DNA of 21,998 nt, from positions 1-21,998 of the forward strand of contig CAADSS010000070.1 in NCBI GenBank assembly GCA_900751695.1, given 5' to 3'. Positions 21,991-21,998 of this stretch are shown piece after piece (position 1 is the first letter of the stretch; every line of letters starts with the position of its first letter). The position numbers and the translations under genes are program-made. The notes under the pieces were generated by a model. The model saw only the letters and a list, made by a program, of their open reading frames with translations, made no database searches and had not been told where the DNA came from. Source of the stretch: an uncultured Collinsella sp. (lineage in GTDB: Bacteria > Actinomycetota > Coriobacteriia > Coriobacteriales > Coriobacteriaceae).

Positions 21991-21998
21991 TGCGAGCA

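Larger units (their letters stand above)
21718..21998. other. Gene-free end of window with inverted repeats
   Basis: I find no credible coding region on either strand in these 281 bases. They hold the long inverted repeat at 21728-21800, a GC-rich hairpin (CACAGG at 21915-21920 with CCTGTG at 21934-21939), a direct repeat of TTTATCGCGA (21833 and 21943), and a 10-bp hairpin at 21966-21990. The stretch is probably intergenic, with the next gene outside the window. Confidence 0.6.

Noticed and set aside
1..21998. tRNA or rRNA genes, prophage, defence or toxin-antitoxin genes
   Set aside because: I looked for cloverleaf-like stretches in the intergenic gaps and for short paired genes; every gap is explained by promoters, terminators or inverted repeats, and none shows these features.

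Overview
The window is about 22 kb of GC-rich, densely packed bacterial chromosome, with almost every gene on the + strand. Gene content and order suggest an actinobacterium of the class Coriobacteriia, most likely Collinsella. That assignment is inference from protein character and synteny; there is no rRNA in the window to prove it. Two kinds of conserved order are mixed: alaS-ruvX-mltG and Xaa-Pro peptidase-efp-asp23-nusB-xseB resemble Firmicutes, while tlyA-nadK-recN is the actinobacterial arrangement.

Layout. (1) 1-277: C-terminal end of a dGTPase-like HD protein, then rarA. (2) 1783-4939: a tightly coupled four-gene operon with a DUF948 membrane coiled-coil protein, a degenerate RsbW-like anti-sigma factor, a SigB/SigF-type sigma factor and an AI-2E-family membrane protein, closed by a strong terminator. 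(3) 5092-11768: alaS, ruvX, mltG, yqeG, aroK and an AroB homologue that has lost its metal-binding and NAD-binding signatures; short gaps and overlaps imply one transcript. (4) 11901-13031: an Xaa-Pro aminopeptidase behind a structured 5' leader, ending in a terminator. (5) 13191-18288: efp, asp23-like, nusB, xseB, tlyA, nadK and recN, a translation/RNA/DNA-maintenance operon. (6) 18289-18510: convergent intergenic region with a perfect 16-bp bidirectional terminator nested inside a long imperfect inverted repeat. (7) 18511-21644: a divergent pair, an RpiR/MurR-type SIS-domain regulator (- strand) and a one-protein fructose-family PTS permease in B-C-A domain order; the space between them is dense in TTTCA/TGAAA elements that are plausible operators. 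(8) 21645-21998: a terminator, a second long inverted repeat (25-bp perfect arms) and smaller hairpins, with no gene recognised.

Most of the window is core metabolism and housekeeping. I see no defence system, prophage, CRISPR array or biosynthetic cluster. The points most worth a second look are the AroB pseudoenzyme candidate beside an intact shikimate kinase, the sigma module whose anti-sigma protein has lost its kinase motifs and which has no adjacent anti-anti-sigma gene, the structured leader of the peptidase gene, and the two long inverted repeats that bracket the RpiR-PTS pair.
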